A stretch of 38,812 nt of DNA from Leucobacter sp. Ag1. GTDB lineage: Bacteria > Actinomycetota > Actinomycetes > Actinomycetales > Microbacteriaceae. Under the pieces are notes generated by a model. That model ran no database searches. It was not told the DNA's origin and saw only the letters and a list, made by a program, of their open reading frames with translations. This document shows, in pieces, positions 1 through 7,682 of this stretch. The DNA is taken from positions 1 through 38,812 of the forward strand of contig NZ_LAYO01000078.1 of NCBI RefSeq assembly GCF_000980875.1, written 5' to 3'. Each line of letters starts with the position of its first letter. The stretch's first letter is position 1. The position numbers and the translations under genes are program-made.

Positions 1-3000
1 GTCGGTCACGCGGACCGTGACGGGCACCGGCAGGTAGCGCAGCACGTTGCGCTCGACGCCGAGCTGCGAGGCGTCGCGGGCGATGCCGAACTCGTCGTCC
101 CAGGCGCGGGCGTCGGAACCGAGCGCCGCGCGCAGCCAGGCGAGGTCGTCGCCGGCGACGCCGGCCTGCTCGGCCGCGAGCAGCAGCGGAGCAGCCGCCC
201 GGCGCGGCGCGCGCAGCTCGGACTCGACGGGGGCGTCGATCCAGGAGCCGAGGCCGTGCAGGTAGTTCGGGCCGCCGGCCTTGGTGCCCGCGCCGATCGC
301 CGACTTCTTCCAGCCGCCGAACGACTGGCGGCGCACGATGGCGCCGGTGATGCCGCGGTTGACGTAGAGGTTGCCGGCCTGGATGCGGCGCAGCCACAGC
401 TCGAGGTCGTCGCGGTCGAGGGAGTGCAGGCCGCTGGTGAGGCCGTAGTCGATCTCGTTGACCATGTCGATCGCCTCGTCGAGGGTCTTCGCGGTCATGA
501 CGCCGAGGATCGGGCCGAAGTACTCGGTCAGGTGGTATTCGGATCCGCGCTTCACGCCCTCGCGGACGCCCGGGCTCCACAGCTTGTTCTCGCCGTTGCG
601 GTCGACCGAGAGGGGGCTGTCGCTCGCGACCGGCTCGGGCGTGATCGCCCAGGTCTCGCCGGCGCCCAGCTGGGTGAGGCCGCGCAGCAGCTTGCCCGAG
701 GGGGCGGTGATGATGGTGCCCATCTGCGTCTCGAGGTTCTCGGGGGTGCCGACCTTGAGCGAGCGGACCGCGTCGAGCAGCTGCCCGCGGAAGCGCTTCG
801 ACGTGGCGACGGAGCCGACGAGGATCACGAGCGATGCCGCCGAGCACTTCTGGCCCGCGTGGCCGAAGGCCGACTGGGCGACGTCCTTCGCGGCGAGGTC
901 GAGGTCGGCGTTCGGGGTCACGATGATCGCGTTCTTGCCGCTCGTCTCGGCGAGGATCGGCAGATCCTGGCGCAGCTCGCGGAACGCGACCGCGGTCTCG
1001 TAGGCGCCGGTCAGGATCAGACGGTCGACGCGCGGATCGGCGACGAGCTTCGAACCGAGCTCGCGGTCGCCGAACTGCACGAACTGCAGCACGTCCTTCG
1101 GGACGCCGGCCTCCCACAGCGCCTCGATCATCACGGCGCCCGAGCGGGCCGAGTTGGTCGCGGGCTTGATGATGACGGAGGAGCCCGCGGCGAGGGCCGC
1201 GAGGGTGCCGCCGGCCGGGATCGCGACGGGGAAGTTCCACGGCGGGATCACGGCGATGAGCTTCTGCGCGCGGTACTGCGCGCCGTCGACGAGGTCGAGC
1301 TGCTGGCCGAGCATCGCGTAGTAGTTCGCGAAGTCGATGGCCTCGGAGACCTCGGGATCGCCCTGGTCGAGGGTCTTGCCGCACTCGGAGCCCATGACCT
1401 CGAGCAGTTCGGCGCGACGCTCCTCGAGCTTCTCGCCGGCGCGGTACAGGATCCGGGCTCGCTCGTCGGCGCCCAGCGCCTGCCAGGCGTCGGCGGCCGC
1501 GACGCCGCGCGCGATGGTCTCGTCGAGGGTCTTCGCGTCGGTGATGCGCGACGACGCGACGAGCTCGGAGCCGAGGGTCGACGCGACCATGCGCTCGGAG
1601 ATCTCGCGACCCCAGACCCGGTTGCCGGGCAGATCGGGATCGGAGTCGGGCGCGTTGTCGAAGCGGCCCTCGCGGCCGTCGGCCACGCGCGCCTCGACCC
1701 GCGCCTCGGCGCCGGCGGCGTCGTAGGTGCGGCGATCCTGCTGCCGATTGGCGGGCGGGACCGCGTAGCTCTCGACGGTGCCGTCGCCTGTGATCGCGGC
1801 GAGGTCGGCGAGCGACGCGAGGAAGCGATCCTGCTCGCGGGCGAACAGCTGCGCGCTGTCGTTCAGCTCGAAGACGGCCGACATGAAGTTCTCCTGGCTC
1901 GCGCCCTCCTCGAGGCGGCGGATCAGGTAGGCGATCGCCACGTCGAACTCCTGCGGGTGCACGACGGGGGTGTAGAGCAGCAGCGAGCCGACCTCGCGCT
2001 TGACGGCCTCGGCCTGGCCGGTGGCCATGCCGAGCAGCATCTCGAATTCGACGCCGCTCTCGGCGCCGCGCGCCTTCGCGAGCAGCCAGGCGAGGGCCAC
2101 GTCGAAGAGGTTGTGGCCGGCGACGCCGATGCGCACGTTGCGCACGCGCTCGGGGTCGAGGGCGTAGTCGATCACGGCCTTGTAGCTGGTGTCGCTCTGC
2201 TGCTTCGAACCCCAGGTGGCGGTGGGCCAGCCGTGGATCGCGGCGTCGACGTGCTCCATGGGCAGGTTCGCGCCCTTGACGATGCGCACCTTGACGGGTG
2301 CGCCGCCGTCGGCGACCCGCTTCGCGGCCCACTCCTGGAGCTGCATCATCGCGCCGAGGGCGTCGGGCAGGTAGGCCTGCAGCACGATGCCGGCCTCGAG
2401 GGTCTTGAACTCGGGGCGGTCGAGGATCCCGGTGAACACCGCGAGGGTGAGGTCGAGGTCCTTGTACTCCTCCATGTCGAGGTTGATGAACTTGTTCGGG
2501 CTCGCAGCCGCGGCGCGCTGGTAAAGGGGGAGGAGCTGATCCTCGATGTGCGCGACGGCCTCGTCGAACGCCCAGTGGTTGTGCGGGGCGACGGTGGAGG
2601 AGACCTTGATCGAGACGTAGTCGACGTCGTCGCGCGCGAGCAGCTTGTGGGTGCCCTCGAGGCGGCGCTCCGCCTCGTGCTGGCCGAGGATCGCCTCGCC
2701 GAGCAGGTTGATGTTGAGCTTCACCCCGTCGCGCTTGATCTTCGCGATGGCCGGGCCGAGCTTGGCGTCGCTCGCGTCGATGATGAGGTGGCTGACCATC
2801 TCGCGCAGCACGCGGCGGGCGATCGGCACGACCACGCCGGGCAGGGGCTTCGCGAAGGCGCCGCCGAGGCCGATGGCCCCGCGCAGCGCGGCGGGCAGGA
2901 ACTTGGGGGTGAGCGGCGTGAGCTCGTTCAACTTCTTCGCCGCGGCGCCCAGATCCTCGGGGCGGACGACGCCGTCCACGAAGCCGACGGTGAAGTCGAG

Positions 3001-3165
3001 GCCGTTCGGGTCGCGGAGCACGCCGGCGAGGCGGGCGGCCGAGGCGTCGGCCGGGATCTCGGCGGCTTCGCGCAGCCAGCGCTGGACGAGCGCGATGGCG
3101 TCGTCGGCGAGGTCCTGCGGGCGAACGGTGGGGCTCCCGGTGCGGGTGCTCTGGGTCGTGGTCAC
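1..3165 (-). CDS. putA: Bifunctional proline dehydrogenase / glutamate semialdehyde dehydrogenase (PutA), 3' end outside window
   Basis: PutA oxidises proline to glutamate in two steps: an FAD-dependent proline dehydrogenase, then an NAD-dependent glutamate-semialdehyde (P5C) dehydrogenase. The minus frame is open for 1055 codons from GTG at 3165 (MTTTQSTRTGSPTV) to the window edge, so the C-terminus is missing. The first ~480 residues are the PRODH barrel (LDMEEYKDLDL, KGANLPMEH, GVAGHNLFDVA). From ~550 on is the aldehyde dehydrogenase, with IPPWNFPVAIP, general-base Glu740 in AETSGKN and catalytic Cys774 in GQKCSA. There is no N-terminal ribbon-helix-helix, so it should not regulate itself as the E. 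coli trifunctional protein does. The divergent LysR gene is the obvious regulator. The opposite strand carries a 1000-codon open frame that is only a GC-bias shadow. Confidence 0.96.
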   Translation of the reverse strand, partial: MTTTQSTRTGSPTVRPQDLADDAIALVQRWLREAAEIPADASAARLAGVLRDPNGLDFTVGFVDGVVRPEDLGAAAKKLNELTPLTPKFLPAALRGAIGLGGAFAKPLPGVVVPIARRVLREMVSHLIIDASDAKLGPAIAKIKRDGVKLNINLLGEAILGQHEAERRLEGTHKLLARDDVDYVSIKVSSTVAPHNHWAFDEAVAHIEDQLLPLYQRAAAASPNKFINLDMEEYKDLDLTLAVFTGILDRPEFKTLEAGIVLQAYLPDALGAMMQLQEWAAKRVADGGAPVKVRIVKGANLPMEHVDAAIHGWPTATWGSKQQSDTSYKAVIDYALDPERVRNVRIGVAGHNLFDVALAWLLAKARGAESGVEFEMLLGMATGQAEAVKREVGSLLLYTPVVHPQEFDVAIAYLIRRLEEGASQENFMSAVFELNDSAQLFAREQDRFLASLADLAAITGDGTVESYAVPPANRQQDRRTYDAAGAEARVEARVADGREGRFDNAPDSDPDLPGNRVWGREISERMVASTLGSELVASSRITDAKTLDETIARGVAAADAWQALGADERARILYRAGEKLEERRAELLEVMGSECGKTLDQGDPEVSEAIDFANYYAMLGQQLDLVDGAQYRAQKLIAVIPPWNFPVAIPAGGTLAALAAGSSVIIKPATNSARSGAVMIEALWEAGVPKDVLQFVQFGDRELGSKLVADPRVDRLILTGAYETAVAFRELRQDLPILAETSGKNAIIVTPNADLDLAAKDVAQSAFGHAGQKCSAASLVILVGSVATSKRFRGQLLDAVRSLKVGTPENLETQMGTIITAPSGKLLRGLTQLGAGETWAITPEPVASDSPLSVDRNGENKLWSPGVREGVKRGSEYHLTEYFGPILGVMTAKTLDEAIDMVNEIDYGLTSGLHSLDRDDLELWLRRIQAGNLYVNRGITGAIVRRQSFGGWKKSAIGAGTKAGGPNYLHGLGSWIDAPVESELRAPRRAAAPLLLAAEQAGVAGDDLAWLRAALGSDARAWDDEFGIARDASQLGVERNVLRYLPVPVTVRVTD

Positions 3166-3237
3166 GTCTGGTCTTTCTTCGATGCTGGGATGCACGGCCT
3201 CGTGCTGATGGGGTCAGTTTCCCGCGGTTCAAGCATG

Positions 3238-3268
3238 AAGAAAAGCGATTCTTTCTGAGCAATAATAT
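3238..3268. promoter_or_regulatory. putA / lysR divergent control region
   Basis: The 135-bp gap between putA and the LysR gene is clearly less GC-rich than its surroundings. It holds an inverted repeat AAGAA-N6-TTCTT at 3238-3253, a plausible half of a LysR-type operator. A TAATAT hexamer on the plus strand at 3263-3268 could be the -10 of the LysR gene. No convincing -35 is seen. Assignment is by position and symmetry only. Confidence 0.4.
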
Positions 3269-3300
3269 GAAGCAGAACTGATGGATTGGATTCCGCCCCG

Positions 3301-4242
3301 ATGCTCGACATGAAACGCCTCCGACTGCTCTGGGAGCTCTCGGCCCGCGGCACGGTCGCGGCCGTCGCCGAGGCCCTCAACTACACGCCCTCGGCGGTGT
3401 CCCAGCAGCTCGCGATCCTGGAGCGCGAGGCCGGCGTCCCGCTGCTGCGCAAGGCGGGACGGACCCTCGAGCTCACCGCAGCTGCCGAAGCGCTCGTCGG
3501 CGACACCGAGGGGCTGCTCGCGGGTCTCGAACGCGCCGAAGCCGCCCTGCACCGCGGCCTCCCCGAGGTCTCGGGCAGCATCCGCGTCGCGGTGTTCCAG
3601 ACCGCGGTGCTCGCGATCATGCCGCAGGCGCTGCGCCGCCTCCGCACCGAGCACCCGCAGCTGCGCGTCGAGATGGTGCAGTACGAGCCGGAGCAGGCGC
3701 TGCGCGAGACTTGGGCGCGCGGCTTCGACCTCGTCGTCGCCGAGCAGTATCCGGGGCACGCCGCCCCGCACTTCGCGGGGCTCGACCGGCAGCCGCTCAC
3801 GAGCGACCGGATCCGGCTCGCCCTGCCCGCGGTCGGCGCCGGCGGCGAGGCGTTCGACCGCGTCCGCACCCTCGCCGACGCCGCGGACCTGCCCTGGGTG
3901 ATGGAGCCGCGCGGCGCGGCCTCGCGTCACTGGGCAGAGCAGGCTTGCCGGGCCGCCGGCTTCGAACCCGATGTGCGCTCCGAGACCGCCGACCTGCAGG
4001 CGCACGTGCGCCTCATCGAGTCGGGCAACGCGGTCGCCCTGCTGCCGGGGCTCGTGCACGTCGGACCGGGTTTCGGCGCCGACGCCGGCGCGGAGCGGCC
4101 GGGGCTCAGACTCCTGGGCCTCGCGGGGGATCCGCACCGCACCATCTTCACCGCGGCGCGGGCGGCCTCCGGCGGGCACCCCGCGCTCGCGGCGGTGCGC
4201 GAAGCCCTCGAGCACGAGGCGGCGATCCTCGATCTCGCGTGA
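3301..4242 (+). CDS. LysR-family transcriptional regulator, likely controls putA
   Basis: This is a DNA-binding regulator of 313 residues. The N-terminal winged helix-turn-helix is clear (RGTVAAVAEALNYTPSAVSQQLAILEREAG, read here in two pieces: the first helix RGTVAAVAEALN and the recognition helix TPSAVSQQLAILE). It is followed by a substrate-binding effector domain from ~90 to the end. ATG 3301 (MLDMKRLRLLWEL) is preferred because it matches the usual start of this subfamily. A TTG at 3286 and an ATG at 3310 are alternatives, and no strong ribosome site separates them. It is divergent from putA, the classical arrangement for a LysR regulator and its target. A role in proline- or amino-acid-responsive control of putA is inferred from position. 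Confidence 0.88.
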   Translation: MLDMKRLRLLWELSARGTVAAVAEALNYTPSAVSQQLAILEREAGVPLLRKAGRTLELTAAAEALVGDTEGLLAGLERAEAALHRGLPEVSGSIRVAVFQTAVLAIMPQALRRLRTEHPQLRVEMVQYEPEQALRETWARGFDLVVAEQYPGHAAPHFAGLDRQPLTSDRIRLALPAVGAGGEAFDRVRTLADAADLPWVMEPRGAASRHWAEQACRAAGFEPDVRSETADLQAHVRLIESGNAVALLPGLVHVGPGFGADAGAERPGLRLLGLAGDPHRTIFTAARAASGGHPALAAVREALEHEAAILDLA

Positions 4243-4330
4243 CCCGTGGCCGTCCGCCTGAGGAAAAGCGGGGAAACTCGGCCGGGGCATAGGCGGACGG
4301 GCATAGGCTGGCGGCGTCGAACCGAATGGG

Positions 4331-5077
4331 GTGAGCGTGAAGATCATCAGCTACAACCTGCGCAAGAACCGCGCGGTGCGCGAACTCGAGTCGCTCGCCT
4401 CCGACCACGGACCCGACGTGCTCTGCCTGCAGGAGGCCGATGCCGTCACCCTGCCCGCGCGGCTCGACGCCCCGGGCGGCGCACTGCGCCTCGTGCACGC
4501 CACCGAGCGCAACCGGCTCGGACTCGCCATGTACGTGCGCGACGAGCAGCTGCACGTGCAGGCCGCGCACACCTACGAGCTCAAGAAGTCGCTGCACGAC
4601 CGCGTGCTGGCTCCCGCGCACGAGCGCCTCCTCGGGGTGCGTCTGCACGACCGGGGAACGGGCCGGGACCTCGTGGTCGCCTCATTCCACGCGGCTCCGC
4701 TCACGGCGCTCAACTCCCTGCGCCGTGCGCAGATCCACGCATCGCTCGACCAGCTGCGCCAGCTCGGGCCGGGATTGCCCGCGCTCATGGTGGGCGACTT
4801 CAACTACCCGGTGTTCCAGAACCGGCTCGACGCCGAGATGCGCGAGGCCGGCTACGAGCTCTCGATCAGCGACAAGCGCACCTACACCCGGTACAAGGTG
4901 TTCCGCGGGCACTTCGACTTCGCGACGTCGGCGGGCTTCGACATCGACCGGGTGCGCACCCTGAACCGCGGCACCTCGGACCACCTGCCGATCCTCGTGC
5001 ACGCCCACCCCAGCCTCGCCACGCAGGCCATCGCACCCGAGGCGCTGCGGACGGAACGGGCTCACTCCGTCGCGTGA
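4331..5077 (+). CDS. Endonuclease/exonuclease/phosphatase (EEP) family protein
   Basis: A 248-residue metal-dependent phosphoesterase-fold protein without signal peptide. EEP landmarks are visible: an N-terminal ISYNLRKN strand with Asn, the metal-binding Glu in LCLQEAD (~37-40), the VASFHA strand, MVGDFNYP (the D-F-N signature) and the C-terminal SDHLPI with the catalytic Asp-His pair. The family covers DNA-repair exonucleases, sphingomyelinase-like and inositol-phosphate phosphatases, so the substrate cannot be assigned. The start is GTG 4331. GTG 4337 is possible, and neither has an ideal ribosome site. It stands alone, 30 bp before the EamA gene, which appears to have its own promoter. 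Confidence 0.85.
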   Translation: MSVKIISYNLRKNRAVRELESLASDHGPDVLCLQEADAVTLPARLDAPGGALRLVHATERNRLGLAMYVRDEQLHVQAAHTYELKKSLHDRVLAPAHERLLGVRLHDRGTGRDLVVASFHAAPLTALNSLRRAQIHASLDQLRQLGPGLPALMVGDFNYPVFQNRLDAEMREAGYELSISDKRTYTRYKVFRGHFDFATSAGFDIDRVRTLNRGTSDHLPILVHAHPSLATQAIAPEALRTERAHSVA

Positions 5078-5094
5078 CGCGCCGCACGCGCCGC

Positions 5095-5106
5095 TAGCAT
5101 GAGCGC
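5095..5106 (+). promoter_or_regulatory. Probable leaderless promoter of the EamA gene
   Basis: TAGCAT at 5095-5100 fits the actinobacterial -10 pattern TANNNT and ends six bases before the ATG at 5107. That spacing places the transcription start on the initiation codon. No ribosome-binding site precedes the ATG, which agrees with leaderless translation. The -35 is unclear. Confidence 0.45.
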
Positions 5107-5988
5107 ATGGCAGGGGCGTCGAGGAGCGGATCGTTGCTCGTGCTCGTCGCCGCGATCCTGTGGGGCACCACGGGCACCGCGGCGACCTTCGCCCCGCACG
5201 CGGGACCGCTCGCCATCGGCGCCGCGGCCATGGGCCTCGGCGGACTGCTGCAGGCGCTCATCGCGGGACCTCGGCTGCGCCGGGACCGCGTGCTGCTGCG
5301 CGGCCACCCGATCCTGATCGGCGTCGGCGCGCTCGCCGTCGCGATCTACCCGCTCGCCTTCTACGCGGGCATGCACCTCGCCGGCGTCGCGGTGGGGACG
5401 GTCGTCGCGCTCGCATCGGGCCCGATCTTCGCCGCGATCCTCGAGCGTGCGATCGACCGCACGCCGCTCGAGGCGCGCTGGTTCGCGGGCGCCGGGCTCG
5501 GGATCGTGGGCACGGTGCTGCTCGCGTTCGGCGGGCACGGCGGAGCCGGCGGATCCTCGACGCTCGGCGTCGCGCTCGCGCTGCTCGCGGGTCTCGCGTA
5601 CGCCGTCTACACGTGGGCCGCCCGGCGGCTCATGGCCGCCGGTTGCGGCTCGCGCTCCGCGATGGGCACCGTGTTCGGGATCGGCGGGATCCTGCTGCTG
5701 CCCGTGCTCGCCGCGACGGGCGGACCGTTCCTGCAGGATCCGCGCGATCTCGCGGTCGGCGCCTACATGGCGATCGTGCCGATGTTCCTCGGCTACCTCG
5801 CCTTCGGCGCCGGGCTCCGCACGGTGCCGGCCCGCACCGCGACCGTGCTGACGCTCGCCGAGCCCGCCGTCGCCGCGGTGCTCGCGTGGGCGGTGGTCGG
5901 CGAACGGCTGGGCGGACTCGGCTGGGCCGGGATCGCGCTCATCGCGCTGAGCCTCGTCGTGTTCTCGCTGCCGCGCGCCCGATCGTAG
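5107..5988 (+). CDS. EamA-family (drug/metabolite) transporter
   Basis: An inner-membrane permease of 293 residues with about ten hydrophobic helices in two EamA repeats. The first begins at LLVLVAAILWGTTGTAATF, with the typical W-G-T at the end of helix 1. The second starts near residue 145 (LGVALALLAGLAYAVYTWAARR). It ends in a short basic tail. EamA proteins export amino acids, purines or other metabolites, and the substrate is not readable here. It converges on the phosphonatase-like gene with only 18 bp between stops, and no terminator hairpin is seen between them. Confidence 0.88.
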   Translation: MAGASRSGSLLVLVAAILWGTTGTAATFAPHAGPLAIGAAAMGLGGLLQALIAGPRLRRDRVLLRGHPILIGVGALAVAIYPLAFYAGMHLAGVAVGTVVALASGPIFAAILERAIDRTPLEARWFAGAGLGIVGTVLLAFGGHGGAGGSSTLGVALALLAGLAYAVYTWAARRLMAAGCGSRSAMGTVFGIGGILLLPVLAATGGPFLQDPRDLAVGAYMAIVPMFLGYLAFGAGLRTVPARTATVLTLAEPAVAAVLAWAVVGERLGGLGWAGIALIALSLVVFSLPRARS

Positions 5989-6006
5989 CGGCCGCGTGGC
6001 GCCGAC

Positions 6007-6714
6007 TCAGGAGACGCGCGACTCCAGGTACGCCGGGATCTCCGCGACCGAGCCCAGCAGCTCGGTGAACGGCTGGTCGGCGAACGCGGCGCGGTCGAGC
6101 TTGCCGCTCAGCACGCCGATGGTGATCGCCGCACCGGAGTTCGCTCCCGCCTGGACGTCGACGGCGGTGTCGCCCGCGACGACGACGCCCGCGACGTCGA
6201 GCACGCCCGTGCGCTCCATGGCGCGGTGGATCATGTAGGGCGCCGGGCGGCCCTGCGCGACCTCGTCGCCGCACACGAGCGCGTCGATGACGAGCTCCGC
6301 CTCGGTCTCGGCGTCGGTGCCCGCGACCGCCCAGCCGAGCTGCCGCAGGATCCCCTCGGCCACGTCGCGCGAGAAGCCGGTGGTGAGGGCGACGCGGATC
6401 CCGCGGCCGCGCAGCTCGTCGATCGCCTCGGGGATGCCGGGCATCGCGACCGGCGGTTCCGCGGTGTAGAGCTCGTCGAGGATCGTGCGGAAGCGCTCGA
6501 ACGCCGCGTCGACGAGCTCGTCGCTCGCCCGTCCGCCGCCGAGCTCGACGAGCGCCGTGATGGCGGCCCGCTTCTCGGTGCCCATCCAGGTCTGCAGGTC
6601 GGCGGGGGCGACGGTCGCGCCGGTCTCGGTCACCGCCTGCTCGAGCGCGCGGTACACGGCTCCGCGGTCGTCGATGGTGGTGCCGGCCATGTCGAATGCG
6701 GCGAGGGTGATCAT
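6007..6714 (-). CDS. Phosphonatase-like HAD hydrolase (PhnX-like, TIGR03351 type)
   Basis: A 235-residue HAD-superfamily hydrolase expected to break the C-P bond of a phosphonoaldehyde. The nucleophile motif is FDMAGTT with Asp8. The Ala at Asp+2, where most HAD phosphatases have Asp, is characteristic of phosphonatases. Lys48 in MGTEK sits where PhnX has its Schiff-base lysine. TTGFS is motif II and VVAGDTAVDV is the acidic motif IV. Its start (ATG 6714) overlaps the stop of the GntR gene by four bases (ATGA), so the two are translationally coupled. The divergent FAD oxidoreductase belongs to a family described as syntenic with this hydrolase family. The likely substrate is phosphonoacetaldehyde or its hydroxylated analogue, inferred from family and context. 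Confidence 0.85.
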   Translation of the reverse strand: MITLAAFDMAGTTIDDRGAVYRALEQAVTETGATVAPADLQTWMGTEKRAAITALVELGGGRASDELVDAAFERFRTILDELYTAEPPVAMPGIPEAIDELRGRGIRVALTTGFSRDVAEGILRQLGWAVAGTDAETEAELVIDALVCGDEVAQGRPAPYMIHRAMERTGVLDVAGVVVAGDTAVDVQAGANSGAAITIGVLSGKLDRAAFADQPFTELLGSVAEIPAYLESRVS

Positions 6715-7517
6715 GCGTGCTCCTTGATGAGGCTGGCCGGCCGTACCGGCTCGCGGGGTTCGGGCGACGAGCCGACCGGCTCGCGCGTGATGGGGGTGCG
6801 GTGCGCGGCCGAGTTCTCGATCACGAAGGTGGCCATGCTCGGCAGGTAGCGATCGTCGGCGACCTCGATGAGCGCGCCGTGCGCGTCGAACGCGACGCGG
6901 CGCGCGCGCAGCAGGGGATTGCCGGGCACGACGCCGAGCCACTCGGCGTCGAGCTGGTGCGCGGCGACGGCATCGATCGTGTGCCGCGCGCGTACCGGGG
7001 TGATGTAGAGCGCGCTGAGGTGCTGGTAGATGCTGCCGCGATCGAGGTCGGCGGTGAGGAGGTGCTTGCCGACCCAGAAGGGGAACAGCGAGCGCTCGAG
7101 CATCGCCGGCTTGCCGTCGAGCAGACGGAGCCGCACGATCTCGACGACCGGGTCGCCCTCGGTCAGCTGCAGGTCGCGCGCGATCTCCTCGGTCGCCGGA
7201 CGTCGGGCCGCCTCGATGACCTGCTGACCCGGCACGTAGCCCAGGTGGTTGGCCCACTCGGTGAAGGAGAGGAAGGTCTCGAACGACTGCGAGGGGACGA
7301 GGCGCTGGACGCGGGGCGGAGCGCCGCGGCCGCCGACGATCATGCCCTCCGCTCGGAGCGCCGCGAGGGCCTGCCGCACCGGCCCCCGCGAGGTGCCGAA
7401 CTCGGCGATGAGCGACTTCTCGCTCGGAACGCGTTCTCCCTGCACCCACTCGCCCGTACGGATGCGCTCGATCATCGCATCGTACAGCTGTGCGTGCAGC
7501 GGCTTCGTCTCGGTCAT
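6711..7517 (-). CDS. GntR-family (UTRA domain) repressor of the phosphonate locus
   Basis: A 268-residue regulator. The N-terminal GntR winged helix (residues ~5-72) contains GERVPSEKSLIAEFGTSRG and RQALAALRAEGMI. The UTRA ligand domain (~95-240) has the usual LLDGKPAMLERS and PLLRARRVAFD strands. The start is ATG 7517 (MTETKPLHAQLYDAM). The open frame extends 45 codons upstream, but that stretch runs through the operator and is not typical of the family. The gene precedes and overlaps the phosphonatase-like gene and faces the FAD/phnDCE operon. Most phosphonate GntR regulators of the PhnF/PhnR type repress such loci until a phosphonate is present. Two matching palindromes in the intergenic region support local, autogenous repression. 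Confidence 0.9.
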   Translation of the reverse strand: MTETKPLHAQLYDAMIERIRTGEWVQGERVPSEKSLIAEFGTSRGPVRQALAALRAEGMIVGGRGAPPRVQRLVPSQSFETFLSFTEWANHLGYVPGQQVIEAARRPATEEIARDLQLTEGDPVVEIVRLRLLDGKPAMLERSLFPFWVGKHLLTADLDRGSIYQHLSALYITPVRARHTIDAVAAHQLDAEWLGVVPGNPLLRARRVAFDAHGALIEVADDRYLPSMATFVIENSAAHRTPITREPVGSSPEPREPVRPASLIKEHA

Positions 7518-7523
7518 GTCAGC

Positions 7524-7547
7524 AGCGTACAAGTTGTCAAGACTGGT
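7524..7547 (-). promoter_or_regulatory. gntR promoter with overlapping operator O1
   Basis: On the minus strand TACGCT (7524-7529) ends six bases before the gntR ATG at 7517, a leaderless -10. Immediately upstream, 7532-7547 reads AGTTGTCAAGACTGGT on the plus strand, a near copy of the palindrome at 7644-7659. A repressor here would sit between -35 and -10 of gntR. The assignment rests on symmetry and on the two matching sites. Confidence 0.6.
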
Positions 7548-7643
7548 TTGGAGGGCTCCCGAAGCCCGTGAAGTGAACAGTTGGTAGCCGGATCGATGCG
7601 AAACCTGAACGGCGGTGAACACTCCGCGAACTCGCCCGTTTCG

Positions 7644-7659
7644 AGTTGTCATGACTACT
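7644..7659 (+). promoter_or_regulatory. Palindromic GntR operator O2 of the FAD/phn operon
   Basis: AGTTGTCATGACTACT is a 16-bp palindrome of the form AGTnGTCATGACnACT, with only the fourth pair not symmetric. It overlaps a TTGTCA -35 candidate at 7646-7651. CATCCT at 7670-7675 lies 18 bp further on and 7 bases before the ATG at 7683. O1 shares the pattern AGTnGTC-NN-GACn. Binding by the adjacent GntR protein is inferred. Confidence 0.65.
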
Positions 7660-7682
7660 TGCCGCGCCGCATCCTCGTTGCC

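Noticed and set aside
256..3258. 1000-codon open frame on the plus strand opposite putA
   Set aside because: Composition is repetitive Gly/Ala/Arg/Val/Asp-rich without domain features, and the minus strand encodes a full-quality PutA. It is a GC-bias shadow.
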